From Candidatus Baltobacteraceae bacterium (GTDB lineage: Bacteria > Vulcanimicrobiota > Vulcanimicrobiia > Vulcanimicrobiales > Vulcanimicrobiaceae): a stretch of 64,000 nucleotides of DNA. Positions 9,401-17,719 of the stretch are shown here, piece after piece. The stretch lies in assembly GCA_036488875.1 (NCBI GenBank), contig DASXGW010000008.1, positions 186,001 through 250,000 on the forward strand. The letters are read 5' to 3'. Position numbers and translations under genes: made by a program. Under the pieces are notes generated by a model. That model saw only the letters and a list, made by a program, of their open reading frames with translations. It made no database searches and had not been told where the DNA came from. Position 1 is the stretch's first letter, and every line of letters starts with the position of its first letter.

Positions 9401-9726
9401 CGGAACGAACACGAGACTTTGCGTTGTGAGTTGGGTTCGAGATCGCCGATCAGCGTGCCGTTCGCGTCGACCAAGTGACCTTCACCGGCGATCGGGCGAT
9501 CGTCGACGAGATCGTCTTCGGGTACGTGCGAGACGCCCTGCGGATGCGAGAACCGCACGCGCACGCCGGTCGCGCTCGCACCGCCGAAGTTCGAGAAGCT
9601 GAACTCCGCGCGAACCGTTTCACCTGGAAGCACCGAGCGCTTGGGCTCGAGCACGAGCGTACGCAGGCTCTCGACCAATGCGGGAGAGCCCGGAGCAAAG
9701 ATGCCGGTCAGCGACGTGGATGCCAC
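6451..9726 (-). CDS. Giant multi-DUF11/CARDB-like repeat protein, cassette A
   Basis: The protein has 1,091 residues from GTG 9726. It starts STSLTGIFAPGSPALVESLR with no signal peptide or membrane segment. About six immunoglobulin-like DUF11-type modules follow over residues 20-790, recognisable by the recurring pattern PGD.V......N.G...A..V....P......PGSASVDG. A Pro-rich linker spans about 800-880. The C-terminal ~200 residues are helical (DRLAHTIKLLERSEAGGLVQ). The gene at 10182-13427 is a paralogue over its whole length, including this C-terminal domain. DUF11 modules are normally extracellular adhesive stalks, so the lack of an export signal is odd. It may act in the cytoplasm or use an unknown route. 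The small membrane protein downstream probably works with it. Confidence 0.8.
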   Translation of the reverse strand: MASTSLTGIFAPGSPALVESLRTLVLEPKRSVLPGETVRAEFSFSNFGGASATGVRVRFSHPQGVSHVPEDDLVDDRPIAGEGHLVDANGTLIGDLEPNSQRKVSCSFRVSDPIEDGTELVFQAALVSDQTALLASNIERVIVRSRPMLQNTSTLVTLSAPDKPRPGDAVSVRATIVNTGSASAHDVVALLPAPEHTTYVPRSARIDGRVVLGIEGEPFDYDSATVVTEKLAPGQSVTIEYQATIDSPLPDSTRIKAVGGLGSRECNEFPIASAEIYVASPVDFSGEETALTVLCDDAVAPGMRIPIAMRAVNAGTGAAEFVAISFALPPGLVYAPGSASVDGQPVSDESIPGLTFSIGTLASNRVVEVGLAATVAVPPPGGELTLPIEAALRWKGGERDFARRLSVRVSPRFNRARNYVEADHGVAHARDDVRFLAHVYNDGTAPERNVRLRVIPGVHLDDVRIAEATDEPLPYREPLDLGIVPPHHERVFVISARVASKVPDRSNVTLGVVLEHDGGAIDLGTSTVVVRSRPQVFRESVAWELASNEPLRPHRFVDVLVRFTNAGSDVLRDARLTLTLPPELALERAIDARRDREGLVFGDVAAERTHEARLTLRLLRPVPHDRPLTLEGWLRGKGISPVQFPPLEVPTHAQPDFAGAQLMAAPSDSVNAGEHVYYEIRLRNEGDGPADRLLVRVIPTNLAVYVPSSTTINGLALADEAGASILWSNRGLVLADVNPNVELRIRWEVSVIAPLSAGTTLETRAVLEWGDGQNIALAAPPLRVQAQPTLGESTIGVPLSVARIFPAESAAAYEPPPLPPQFELPDPEVALTAPALEEPPPRAIAEVIAEQADRLEATAPLAAIAPIAAAGGPMLYIDFAADRLAHTIKLLERSEAGGLVQHLFALRMLFPENAVAASPALSSAFTNTSRAVRAPLERFFVRLRMPRLTITGKDLEDRDSRAALRGLLDELVLASPQDALAPPAGIVRIEGSIDADKVRALMPELDTAPLGAVNPWIINAHLLGTSVLHDGTRSEALAAYREEITRVFTVLSELPIDEFHRVLTTSVNRGLDDSFTGVLDALRGAAHLAVD

Positions 9727-9761
9727 TAGTCAGCCTCTTTCACGCTGTACGGCACGGCGAC

Positions 9762-10175
9762 CTACGGCGGCGCCAGTAAGCTTAACGTATGGGCGATGCG
9801 CTCGGCTCGTTCCCCGGGGTGCCGAGCAAGATACGCGTCGACGGCGTCGGAACGTCCGCGTTCCTTGAGCGCGCGGGCCGCGGCCAGCGCGACGGTCTCG
9901 GACGGGTCGTCCAACGCGTGCTCGAGCAGCTGCGCGGAGCGCTCGTCGTCGAGTGCCGAGACGCCGAAGATCATGTCGCAGCGCGCGGCCTCGAGAAGCG
10001 AGTCGAACTCTGCGGCGGTTGCCGTGTTGAAGCCGGTATCCACGTGCACGTCCTCGCGCGGAGTCTCAGCGACCTCGCGTTCGACGCGCGCCTTGCGCGG
10101 AGCGACCAGTGCGTAGATGCCCAGCGCGGCCCCAATGGCGAAGGCCACGATCAGGGCAATCGCGATCGCGCTCAT
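9762..10175 (-). CDS. Small membrane-anchored HEAT-like protein, cassette B
   Basis: This is a 137-residue protein starting MSAIAIALIVAFAIGAALGIYALVAPRKA, a single N-terminal membrane helix followed by positively charged residues. That predicts N-out/C-in anchoring. A variable linker and an alpha-helical repeat region follow (DERSAQLLEHALDDPSETVAL, AAARALKERGRSDAVDAYL), which looks like HEAT/PBS repeats. It lies 6 bp downstream of the second DUF11-like gene and matches the small gene at 6141-6455 in position and architecture. A membrane-attached adaptor for the large partner is a reasonable guess. No family name can be given from sequence alone. Confidence 0.75.
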   Translation of the reverse strand: MSAIAIALIVAFAIGAALGIYALVAPRKARVEREVAETPREDVHVDTGFNTATAAEFDSLLEAARCDMIFGVSALDDERSAQLLEHALDDPSETVALAAARALKERGRSDAVDAYLARHPGERAERIAHTLSLLAPP

Positions 10176-10181
10176 CCTTGG

Positions 10182-13100
10182 CTAGACGCCGGCGTGAAGC
10201 GACGTGCGCACGACGTCGAGCGCTCCGTCGAGCGCGGCATCGCGCTTGCGCTGCAGCGCGTCGATGAACTCGGTCGTGTCGGCCTGCGCGAGGGCATCGA
10301 GCCGGTCGATCAGCAGCGCGCGGTAGTGCTGCAGCTGCTGCGTACCGTCGGGCAGCAGCCGCGCGAGCGCGCCCCACGGAAGCGCCGACGCGAGCGGAGC
10401 CTCTTCGAGACGATCGGCAAAGTCGCGCAGTTCCGACGGATCGTAACTGCCGCGCAGCACGACCGTCGCCGCCGGCGATTCGGCCGGAACGCCGCGCGCG
10501 TTGGCCGCGTCTTCGAGCACGCGTTCGATCGTGGTGCGCACGGACGGCGTTTCGAGATCGCGCGGCGCGATAACGTAACTCGGCAGGCGCAGCTTGATGA
10601 AGAGCCGGTCGAACTCTTCGCGCAGCAGATCGCGCAAGGCGGGAAGCGATCCGCCGTGCGTATCGCCGACCGCATCGGGCAGCAGTGCGCGCAGCGCGAA
10701 CAAGTGCGTTACCATTCCGCCGAAGCGCGCTTCTTCCAACAGCCGGAGCGCGCGCGCGAGCCGGTCGCCGGTAAAGGCAACCGAGCTGCCCGCACCGTTG
10801 GCCATCAGCGTCCCCTCGACGACGCCGCTCTGCGTCGCGTCGTTATCGGGTTCTTGCCCTTGCTCGAGTGCGGCGATGGGATACCGGTTGAGAACGCGCG
10901 TGTGACCGTTGGCTTCGCCGACCGGCGTGGCCGGCGGAAGTTCCAGGAAGCGCTCGGAGTCGATCGCGCGCTGGCTGCCGCCGAAAGCCGGCCCGATCAT
11001 GCCGTCGAGGCCGAACGGCAAACCGGGAATGGCGTTGGCGAACACCGGCGTCGCGCGCACTTTGAGCTCGCCGCTGGCGACTTCGTCGTCACGCTCGCCG
11101 TCGTAGCGAATGTGTGCGGCGCGGACGATGGCTTCACCGGCGGGCAGACCGTTGTGCACCACGTCGTGCCAGCGCACCGTCGCCTCGACGCCGGGATCGA
11201 CGTCGTTGAGCACGATGCCGCGCGAACTGGCAAACGGCGCTTGCGCGCCGACGTCGCGTACCGGAACGTCGTTGACGGTCGTCGAGTTCGGAACGTAAAT
11301 GAGCGTCTCGGGCTGCTCGACCGAGATGATGACGCGGCGCGCGGGACCGTCGCCGCCGTTTCGCACGTGCAGCACCCATTCCACCGTTTCGCCGACGTCG
11401 ACGACGTCGATCGGCTCGCTGCGGAACGTTCCCACCGAGAAGTCGGGCTCGGCAGTCGTCGCGATGACCAAGCGCGGTAACGGAACCGGAAGCATCGCGT
11501 CGGCGGTCAGCACGCCGTCGACGGTGACCGGAAACTCTTTGGCCAGACTGCGCAGCAAACGCAATCCCAAACGCGCTTTGGCGGTCGCACCGGGCAGAAT
11601 CTCGCCGAAGACGAGCGACGACTTCTCGCGGATCGCTCCGTCGACGCTTTCAAGGCGCGCTTCGGGTGAAACGTAGAGGCGCAGGCGCACGTTGTGCGCG
11701 ACGTCGGTGCCGGTGTTGACGACGATCGCGTCGACGTCGGCGAGCTGATTGGGACGCAGCACCGCGTCGCTGGCGAGCTCGAGCCGCGACGTTTGCGCGT
11801 CGAACGCCGGATGCGAATCGACGCGCCACGCGGCTTCGCCCAGCGGCGTTTCGCCCAGTTCGCGGGTGTGCACGCTCGCGCCGACGCGCACTTCGCTGCG
11901 ATCGGCGTACGGCGTGCGAATGCGCCCGCGAATGTTGATGCGGCGCGCGGAGTAGGCGTCGAGCGTGCCGAGATCGACCGTGTCGCTCTCGAGCGTCAGC
12001 CGCGAATTCTTTTCGAACACGCGCGTTTCTTCCAGTGCCGGATCGAGACGCAGATGCAGCACGACGTCGGCCGCCGGCGCGCTGCCGTCGTTGGCAACGT
12101 CGATGGTGGCTTCGACGTCGCCGCCGGGCCGCACGACCTCGCCGCCCAGGCGCGCGATATAGTTGCGTCGCTGCGCGAGCGCCGGCTCGGAATGGATGGC
12201 GATGCTGCGTTCGAGCCGCCGTGCCGCGACGTCGGTTGACGGTTCCCACGTCAGCGAAGCGGCAACCGATAGCGTCGTCGCATCGGGCAGCGGCGAAACG
12301 ACGACGGCTTCGGCGCGGAGGTCGACGTGTTCGCCCGCGTCGATGCGTCCGAGATCGAAGACCAACGGATCTTTGCGGCGGTCGCGGATCGGCCGTCCGT
12401 CGATGCTCGACGCGCCTCGAACGAGCGCGAGCGTATCGGGAAGTTCGAGCGTCGCCGTTGCGCTGTCGGCGGCCGCGGTTCCGGTGTTGTAGGCGGTTAC
12501 CGCGAGCGTGACGCGCTGTCCCGGGCGCACGTCGTGCGACGGTTCGACCGACAGTCCGGTGCGGTCGTCGCCGAAATCCGGTGCCGCGCGAACGACCAGC
12601 GTCGCGGGTTCGAGCTCGAACGCGGCCGTTTCTTGGGACGCGATCTGCGCCCTTGCCGTGACGCGCGTGCCGTCGGCCAGCGGGGCGTCGATGCGAATGC
12701 GATAGACCAGGGTCGCCGACGCGCTTGCCGATAGCGACGCGGCGACGATCGGCGCGTAGAGCCGGTCGTACGCAATGCCGAGATCGCGTTCGAGTTCGCG
12801 GCCGTTCACGCGCGCCGAACCGGTGACGTACGCGGCGTGTTCGGGAATCGGTGCGACGACGACCACGTCGTGCGCGCTCGACTCCCCGGCATTGTGAATG
12901 CGAATGGTCACCTGCGCTTCGGATCCGGGGCTCGGATCTTGGCGCGCCTCGACCGAAATGCGGGTGAGCGCGTTCTGCAGTTGCGGACGGCTGCGCGCGA
13001 CCAGCCGGACGACGTTGGAGCCGACGGGCGGGAGCTCGAACGAGGCGACGGCCGCTTGGAGCTCGACGGTCGTACCGTTCTCGATCGCGCCGGCGACACT

Positions 13101-13427
13101 GTACGCAATTTCGATCTTGCGCTCTTCGCCTGGGGCAACGTCGCCGATATGCGCGCCGCTGCGCGCGAGCAGCGGAGAGTTGCCGAGTTCGTCGTCGAGC
13201 GACGCGCCGTCGAGCTCGCCGCTTCCGACCAGATACACCAGGCCGTCGGGAAGATTGAATCGTACGCGAACGCCGGTGGCCACGGCGCCGCCCTGGTTGC
13301 GGAACGTGAACGTCGCACGTACCGTCATTCCAGGTTCCAACTCGCGGTCGGGCGAAACGGCGAGGGTTCTAAGGCCCTCGGGCAACGTAGGTGCTCCGGG
13401 GGCGAAAACTTCCGACAGCGTGCGCAT
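10182..13427 (-). CDS. Giant multi-DUF11/CARDB-like repeat protein, cassette B
   Basis: The protein has 1,081 residues from ATG 13427. This start was chosen because RTLSEVFAPGAPTLPEGLRTL aligns with the N-terminus of the paralogue at 6451-9726. Six DUF11-like modules follow, with motifs such as TFRNQGGAVATGVRVRFNLP, HNAGESSAHDVVVVAP and NTGTDVAHNVRLRLYV. The C-terminal helical domain includes DRLARALRLLEEARFGGMVT. The shared order of every module shows whole-gene duplication rather than repeat expansion. There is no signal peptide. The gene starts back-to-back with the aminotransferase (ATG 13463), leaving 35 bp for both promoters. Confidence 0.8.
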   Translation of the reverse strand: MRTLSEVFAPGAPTLPEGLRTLAVSPDRELEPGMTVRATFTFRNQGGAVATGVRVRFNLPDGLVYLVGSGELDGASLDDELGNSPLLARSGAHIGDVAPGEERKIEIAYSVAGAIENGTTVELQAAVASFELPPVGSNVVRLVARSRPQLQNALTRISVEARQDPSPGSEAQVTIRIHNAGESSAHDVVVVAPIPEHAAYVTGSARVNGRELERDLGIAYDRLYAPIVAASLSASASATLVYRIRIDAPLADGTRVTARAQIASQETAAFELEPATLVVRAAPDFGDDRTGLSVEPSHDVRPGQRVTLAVTAYNTGTAAADSATATLELPDTLALVRGASSIDGRPIRDRRKDPLVFDLGRIDAGEHVDLRAEAVVVSPLPDATTLSVAASLTWEPSTDVAARRLERSIAIHSEPALAQRRNYIARLGGEVVRPGGDVEATIDVANDGSAPAADVVLHLRLDPALEETRVFEKNSRLTLESDTVDLGTLDAYSARRINIRGRIRTPYADRSEVRVGASVHTRELGETPLGEAAWRVDSHPAFDAQTSRLELASDAVLRPNQLADVDAIVVNTGTDVAHNVRLRLYVSPEARLESVDGAIREKSSLVFGEILPGATAKARLGLRLLRSLAKEFPVTVDGVLTADAMLPVPLPRLVIATTAEPDFSVGTFRSEPIDVVDVGETVEWVLHVRNGGDGPARRVIISVEQPETLIYVPNSTTVNDVPVRDVGAQAPFASSRGIVLNDVDPGVEATVRWHDVVHNGLPAGEAIVRAAHIRYDGERDDEVASGELKVRATPVFANAIPGLPFGLDGMIGPAFGGSQRAIDSERFLELPPATPVGEANGHTRVLNRYPIAALEQGQEPDNDATQSGVVEGTLMANGAGSSVAFTGDRLARALRLLEEARFGGMVTHLFALRALLPDAVGDTHGGSLPALRDLLREEFDRLFIKLRLPSYVIAPRDLETPSVRTTIERVLEDAANARGVPAESPAATVVLRGSYDPSELRDFADRLEEAPLASALPWGALARLLPDGTQQLQHYRALLIDRLDALAQADTTEFIDALQRKRDAALDGALDVVRTSLHAGV

Positions 13428-13462
13428 GACGCGGGACGTTTCGCCGCAAGGAAAGGGTTGCC

Positions 13463-14659
13463 ATGCTCGCAGTTCACGAAGATCGTATCGCCGCCGCCGT
13501 CGCGCGTCTCGGCTCCGAAAATGCATTTGAAGTGCTCGCTCGAGCGCGTCAACTCGAGGCCGAAGGGCGTCGCGTCGTTCACATGGAGATCGGCGAGCCG
13601 GACTTCGATACGCCCGAGCATATCAAGAAGGCGGCCGTCGACGCGCTCTATGACAACCACACCCACTACACGCCGTCGGCCGGCATTCCGACGCTGCGCG
13701 CGACGATCGCCGATTACGCCAGCCGCTTCCGCCGCATCTCGCCGGCCTACACGGCCGAGAGCGTCGTCATCTCGCCGGGCGCCAAACCGATTATTTGGAA
13801 CATCCTGTCGGCTCTGCTCGATCCGGGCGACGACTTCGTCTACTTTGATCCTGCGTATCCGGCGTATGCTTCCTGTGCGAGCTACCATCAAGCCAACATT
13901 CACGCGATCCCACTGCTCGAGTCGCGCCAGTGGCGCATGGACCTCGACGAGCTCGCGCGCCGCGTCTCGGACAAGACCAAGGCGATCGTCATCAACTCGC
14001 CGCACAACCCGACCGGCGGCGTGCTCACCAAAGGCGATCTCGAACGCATTGCCGAGCTGGCGAACCGTCACGACTTCATCGTCATCGCCGACGAGATCTA
14101 CAGCCGCAACTTCTATCTGGACACCGAGTACGTCTCGATCGCGGCGCTCGACGGCATGCGCGACCGTACCATTATCGTCGACGGATTCTCGAAAGCGTAC
14201 GCGATGACGGGCTGGCGCTTGGGCTACGCGCTGATGCCGGATCGTCTCGCCAAGACCGTGACGCTCTTCAACAACAACACGTTTAGCTGCGTGGCGACGT
14301 TCGTGCAAATGGCCGGCATCGCCGCGCTCACCGGCGACGACACGCCGGTGCGCCGCATGAACGACATCTTCCGCCAACGGCGCGACCGTTTGGTCAACGG
14401 CCTCAATGCGATTCCGGGCGTTTCGTGCACGCTGCCCGAAGGCGCGTTCTACGCGTTCCCCAACGTGACCGAGATCACGCACGACGACCGCGCGCTCGCG
14501 AAGTTCCTCTTAGAGGAAGGCGGCGTCGCGTGCGGCGGCGGCTCTTCGTTCGGCGCGGCCGGAAAAGGCTATCTGCGATTCTCCTACGCGGCGTCGCTGG
14601 AAGACATCGACTGGGCGCTGGATTCTATCGCCAAGACAATCCCGAAGTTCAAGGGCTAG
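13463..14659 (+). CDS. Class I/II pyridoxal-phosphate aminotransferase
   Basis: This is a 398-residue fold-type I aminotransferase. Visible motifs are the N-terminal EIGEPDFDTPEHI, YTPSAGIPTLRATIADY, the NSPHNPTGG block that binds PLP, and the Schiff-base lysine K244 in GFSKAYAMTGWRLGY. The family includes aspartate, aromatic and branched-chain aminotransferases, and the substrate cannot be fixed from sequence. The next two small membrane genes follow closely on the same strand, but they need not be related in function. Confidence 0.9.
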   Translation: MLAVHEDRIAAAVARLGSENAFEVLARARQLEAEGRRVVHMEIGEPDFDTPEHIKKAAVDALYDNHTHYTPSAGIPTLRATIADYASRFRRISPAYTAESVVISPGAKPIIWNILSALLDPGDDFVYFDPAYPAYASCASYHQANIHAIPLLESRQWRMDLDELARRVSDKTKAIVINSPHNPTGGVLTKGDLERIAELANRHDFIVIADEIYSRNFYLDTEYVSIAALDGMRDRTIIVDGFSKAYAMTGWRLGYALMPDRLAKTVTLFNNNTFSCVATFVQMAGIAALTGDDTPVRRMNDIFRQRRDRLVNGLNAIPGVSCTLPEGAFYAFPNVTEITHDDRALAKFLLEEGGVACGGGSSFGAAGKGYLRFSYAASLEDIDWALDSIAKTIPKFKG

Positions 14660-14663
14660 CGGT

Positions 14664-14936
14664 TTGTACGGTCTTCCGGACCCACCCGAGCCGAAATACT
14701 GGAAAGCGTTGTTGATGGCGGCCCTTTTCTGTATTCCGCTATCGCTCGTTGTTCGCGCTGTTATCCGGATGTCGGACTTGGTATGGCTTATTGTGGCGGC
14801 CGTTATGACCCTGATCGTTTCGTATACGATACATGAGCGCGTCACCAGCGATTGGCGCGCGCAATACACGATGAATTATAGCGAATTCAATTCCAGGACG
14901 CGCGTCGGGCGAAACGTCCGGATAGGCCGCCGATAG
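14664..14936 (+). CDS. Small two-helix membrane protein
   Basis: This is a 90-residue protein from TTG 14664, five bases after the aminotransferase stop; AAGGGC just upstream could serve as ribosome binding site. It starts YGLPDPPEPKYWKALL, then has two hydrophobic segments (ALFCIPLSLVVRAVI and VWLIVAAVMTLIVSYTI) and a basic tail ending RTRVGRNVRIGRR. I recognise no family. Both helices and the charged tail look genuine. Confidence 0.55.
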   Translation: MYGLPDPPEPKYWKALLMAALFCIPLSLVVRAVIRMSDLVWLIVAAVMTLIVSYTIHERVTSDWRAQYTMNYSEFNSRTRVGRNVRIGRR

Positions 14937-14943
14937 CGCAACC

Positions 14944-15096
14944 GTGGCGACGTTCCTCCGAATCGCCGTAGCGGTTCTCGTGATGCTCGCGATAGCGGCG
15001 ATTGTTTTCTTCGCCTCGCGAGGGCATATTTTTTTCTTGCCGTTCGTGCTTATTTTGGGTTTGCCGCTGGGGGCGTTGCTGCTGCGGCGTTCTTAG
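14944..15096 (+). CDS. Very small two-helix membrane protein (50 residues)
   Basis: GTG 14944 opens a 50-residue frame of two hydrophobic stretches, [20 protein letters not shown] and IFFLPFVLILGLPLGALLL, separated by SRGH and ending in LLRRS. It follows the previous small membrane gene by 7 bp. Composition and position suggest a real short membrane peptide. There is no recognisable family, and it could also be a chance GC-rich hydrophobic frame. Confidence 0.45.
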   Translation: MATFLRIAVAVLVMLAIAAIVFFASRGHIFFLPFVLILGLPLGALLLRRS

Positions 15097-15112
15097 CTTC
15101 CGAAATCGGTTC

Positions 15113-15322
15113 TCAATTCGGAGGTTTCGCGTCGCCGGAAGTGAGACGCTTGAGGGCGGCTTCGAACTCGGCGCGATCTTCGTCGGTGAGATCGTCGCGT
15201 TGGAGGGCACGGCGAATACCTTCGGCGACGGGGTTTTGATCGCCGCTGCCGACGAGCTCGTTCAGCTTGTTGAACTGTGCCTCGTCGTCTTCATCCTTCG
15301 GTCGCTTCCGAAAGAACATCAC
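15113..15322 (-). CDS. Small acidic hypothetical protein downstream of trpS
   Basis: This 69-residue protein begins MMFFRKRPKDEDDEAQFNKLNELVG. It is strongly charged and probably helical, with no membrane segment. Its GTG start overlaps the trpS stop (GTGA), so it is the last gene of the trpS transcript. I do not recognise the family. Confidence 0.6.
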   Translation of the reverse strand: MMFFRKRPKDEDDEAQFNKLNELVGSGDQNPVAEGIRRALQRDDLTDEDRAEFEAALKRLTSGDAKPPN

Positions 15323-16317
15323 GTAAGCCTCATTGCGTGCTTAACCTCGGCTAGGACCCGCGCTGCCACCTCGCGCGTTCGAGCGGTCCCCTCTTCGATG
15401 ATGCGCTCTACTTCGGCGGGATTGTCGCGAAAGGCTCTATACCGCTCCCGGACCGGTCGCAGATAGGCGTTAAGCTGTTCGGCAAAGTCGGTCTTGTCGG
15501 CAACGCACCCCAGCGCGCCCGAGCGGCACCCCTCGGCGACGGCGTCCAGCTTGAGCGGATTGACGAAACGCCAGAGATAGAACAGCGGACAGACCTCGGG
15601 CCGGCCCGGATCACCCTTACGTACCTTTAGTGGATCCGTAATCATCGAGCGGACCTTTTTGGTCGTCGTCTCCTCGTCGTCTTCAATAAGAATAGCGTTG
15701 CCGTAGGACTTGCTCATCTTCCGGCCGTCCGTGCCGGGCACTTCGGGAAACTCGGAGAACGTCGGCTGCGGTTCGATGAGAATCTGCGCGCCGTTTCCGT
15801 AGAGATGGTTGAAACGGCGGACGACCTCGCGTCCGAACTCGAGGTGCGCCGCCTGATCGCGACCCACCGGAACGTACTCGCCGCGGACGATCGCTACGTC
15901 GCACAACTGCAGCAGCGGATAGCCGAGAAAACCGTAGGTCGCGATTTCCTGACCGAGCGCCTCGATCTGCCCTTTGAACGTCGGTACGCGCTCGAGCCAC
16001 GAGATCGGCGTAATCATCGACAGAATCACGTGCAGCTCGGAAATTTCCGGCACGCCGGATTGCAAGTAAATCGTGGCTTTCTGTGGATTGACGCCGGCCG
16101 CCAACCACACGGCCACCATGTCGTTGCGCACGTCGCGAATCTTCGCGGGGTCGGCGAACTCGGTTGTATACGCGTGCAGATCGGCAATTTCGAAATAGGC
16201 GTCCGCCGTTTCGCAATAGGCTTCCCACTGCGTCAGCACGCCGAGCAGGTGGCCCAGATGCAGTCCGCCCGTCGGGCGCATGCCGGCCATCACGCGGGGT
16301 TTTTTGGTTTCGGTCAT
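15319..16317 (-). CDS. trpS: Tryptophanyl-tRNA synthetase
   Basis: The protein has 332 residues from ATG 16317, giving the usual class Ic TrpRS length; a longer frame upstream lacks similarity. The ATP-binding HIGH-type motif is GGLHLGH (residues 17-23) and the KMSKS loop is K200-M-S-K-S204. It charges tRNA-Trp with tryptophan. The end overlaps the small acidic gene by 4 bp. Confidence 0.95.
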   Translation of the reverse strand: MTETKKPRVMAGMRPTGGLHLGHLLGVLTQWEAYCETADAYFEIADLHAYTTEFADPAKIRDVRNDMVAVWLAAGVNPQKATIYLQSGVPEISELHVILSMITPISWLERVPTFKGQIEALGQEIATYGFLGYPLLQLCDVAIVRGEYVPVGRDQAAHLEFGREVVRRFNHLYGNGAQILIEPQPTFSEFPEVPGTDGRKMSKSYGNAILIEDDEETTTKKVRSMITDPLKVRKGDPGRPEVCPLFYLWRFVNPLKLDAVAEGCRSGALGCVADKTDFAEQLNAYLRPVRERYRAFRDNPAEVERIIEEGTARTREVAARVLAEVKHAMRLT

Positions 16318-16334
16318 CGCGGGCCGTGTATTGG

Positions 16335-17066
16335 CTAATGCCGCGCGATTTCCGCGCGTACGAAGGCGCGCGCCGCGTGCACGGCGTGGCGCAGCGGCGT
16401 GCCGTTGGCCAACTCGCACGCAAGGGCGATTGCGAGCGTGCACCCCGTGCCGCGCATCGACGCCGCGATGCGCGGCTCGCTGAAGAGCTCGACGCCTTCG
16501 GCGGTGGCGAACGCATCGACGGGATCGCCGTCGAGATGTCCGCCCTTGAGCAGCACGGCGTGGGGGCCCAGCCGCTGCAGCGCCGACGCTGCCTCGCCGA
16601 TCGCGTCACGCGCTATCGGCTCGACCCCGAGCATCTCGGCGGCCTCTGCGAGGTTGGGCGTCATCACGACGCTGGGCAACGTGGCAAGCTCGTCGCGCAG
16701 CGCGTAGCGCCCGTCGACGTCGACGAGCTCGCCCCCGCTGCTCGCGGTGAAGACCGGATCGACGACGGTGGGAATCGAGGGGCGCGCCCGCACGATTGCG
16801 GCGGCGGCTCGAATGTTGGCGATGTTTCCCAGGGCGCCGATTCGAATCGCGCCGGCGGCGTCCCATGGCAGCGCGGCCAACTGCGCGCGCAGCACGTCGA
16901 CCGGCACGGCGTGCAGCGCGGTGACGCCGGAGGCGTCCTGGGCGCTCACGGCGGCGACGGCGGTGAAGACCCGCACGCCACGCTCAGCGGCGACGACGAG
17001 GTCGCGCCCGACCCCCGCGACGTTCCACGGATGCGTCGTGCCGATCGAGATCACAATGGGTTTCAC
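16335..17066 (-). CDS. thiD: Hydroxymethylpyrimidine/phosphomethylpyrimidine kinase
   Basis: The product has 243 residues from GTG 17066, overlapping the thiE stop (GTGA); a TTG at 17078 is the alternative. It is a ribokinase-fold enzyme with the N-terminal ISIGTTHPW block, VVDPVFTASSG in the middle, VLLKGGHLDGD, and the anion-hole motif RGTGCTLA with its catalytic region. ThiD phosphorylates HMP and then HMP-P for thiamine synthesis. Coupling to thiE fits: ThiE condenses the product with thiazole phosphate. Confidence 0.88.
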   Translation of the reverse strand: MKPIVISIGTTHPWNVAGVGRDLVVAAERGVRVFTAVAAVSAQDASGVTALHAVPVDVLRAQLAALPWDAAGAIRIGALGNIANIRAAAAIVRARPSIPTVVDPVFTASSGGELVDVDGRYALRDELATLPSVVMTPNLAEAAEMLGVEPIARDAIGEAASALQRLGPHAVLLKGGHLDGDPVDAFATAEGVELFSEPRIAASMRGTGCTLAIALACELANGTPLRHAVHAARAFVRAEIARH

Positions 17067-17719
17067 GGCGCTTGCCAAGCGTCGACAAGCGCTACGGCCG
17101 CGGCCCGCGGATCGGCGGCGGCGGAAATTGCCGAAATGACCGCGGCCATCGCGACGCCGCTGCGCCGCACGTTGACCACGTTGTCGAGCGTGATGCCGCC
17201 GATTGCGGCAACCGGCAGCGCCGTTACCGAAGCGATGCGTTCTAAGCCGCCGACGCCGATCGGTGCGCCGGCGTCGTCCTTGGACGTCGTCGCGTAAACC
17301 GAACCCACGCCGAGATAGTCGGCGAAGGCGGTTTTACGCGGATTGGCTTCCTCGACGGTGCCGCACGACAGACCGATGAGATGTTCGGGAAACGCCGCGC
17401 GCACGCGTGCCACGTCGGAAAAGCCCGCATCGTCGGGACCGAGATGCATGCCGTCGCAGTCGAACGTGCGAACCGCTTCGAGTTCGTCGTTAACGATGAG
17501 CAGCGCGCCATTCTCGAGCGTCATCACGCGCAGCGGACACAGTGTGTCGGCAACGATGCCGCCCTTCGCACGGTACTGTACGATGCGCACTCCCGCGTCC
17601 AACGCCGCACGCGCGACGTCAAGCGCGCTCGCGGATTCATTGACGATCGCGTAGATGCCGTGCAGCAGCGCCGCGCGCTGCGTTCGGTCGATTAAGCGCG
17701 TCTTCGCTGCCATAGCCAT
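17063..17719 (-). CDS. thiE: Thiamine-phosphate synthase
   Basis: The product has 218 residues from ATG 17719 (ATG 17713 is equally possible). It is a TIM-barrel ThiE: GVRIVQYRAKGG, the pyrimidine-binding LLIVNDELEAV with DGMHLGPDD, GLSCGTVEEA, DYLGVGSVYAT and VAAIGGITLDNV. It joins HMP-PP and thiazole phosphate to give thiamine phosphate. The canonical T/S-x-K segment is present as TSKDDAG. The 5' end overlaps the small membrane gene upstream by 28 bp. Confidence 0.88.
   Translation of the reverse strand: MAMAAKTRLIDRTQRAALLHGIYAIVNESASALDVARAALDAGVRIVQYRAKGGIVADTLCPLRVMTLENGALLIVNDELEAVRTFDCDGMHLGPDDAGFSDVARVRAAFPEHLIGLSCGTVEEANPRKTAFADYLGVGSVYATTSKDDAGAPIGVGGLERIASVTALPVAAIGGITLDNVVNVRRSGVAMAAVISAISAAADPRAAAVALVDAWQAP

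Noticed and set aside
9789-11480. A 563-codon rightward open frame opposite the second DUF11-like gene
   Set aside because: It is antisense to a protein with clear repeat homology to its paralogue. Its translation is Arg/Gly/Val-rich without domains, the usual shadow of GC-rich coding DNA.
12837-14207. A 456-codon rightward frame spanning the DUF11-like gene start and the aminotransferase
   Set aside because: It overlaps two real genes in other frames and has no protein features.
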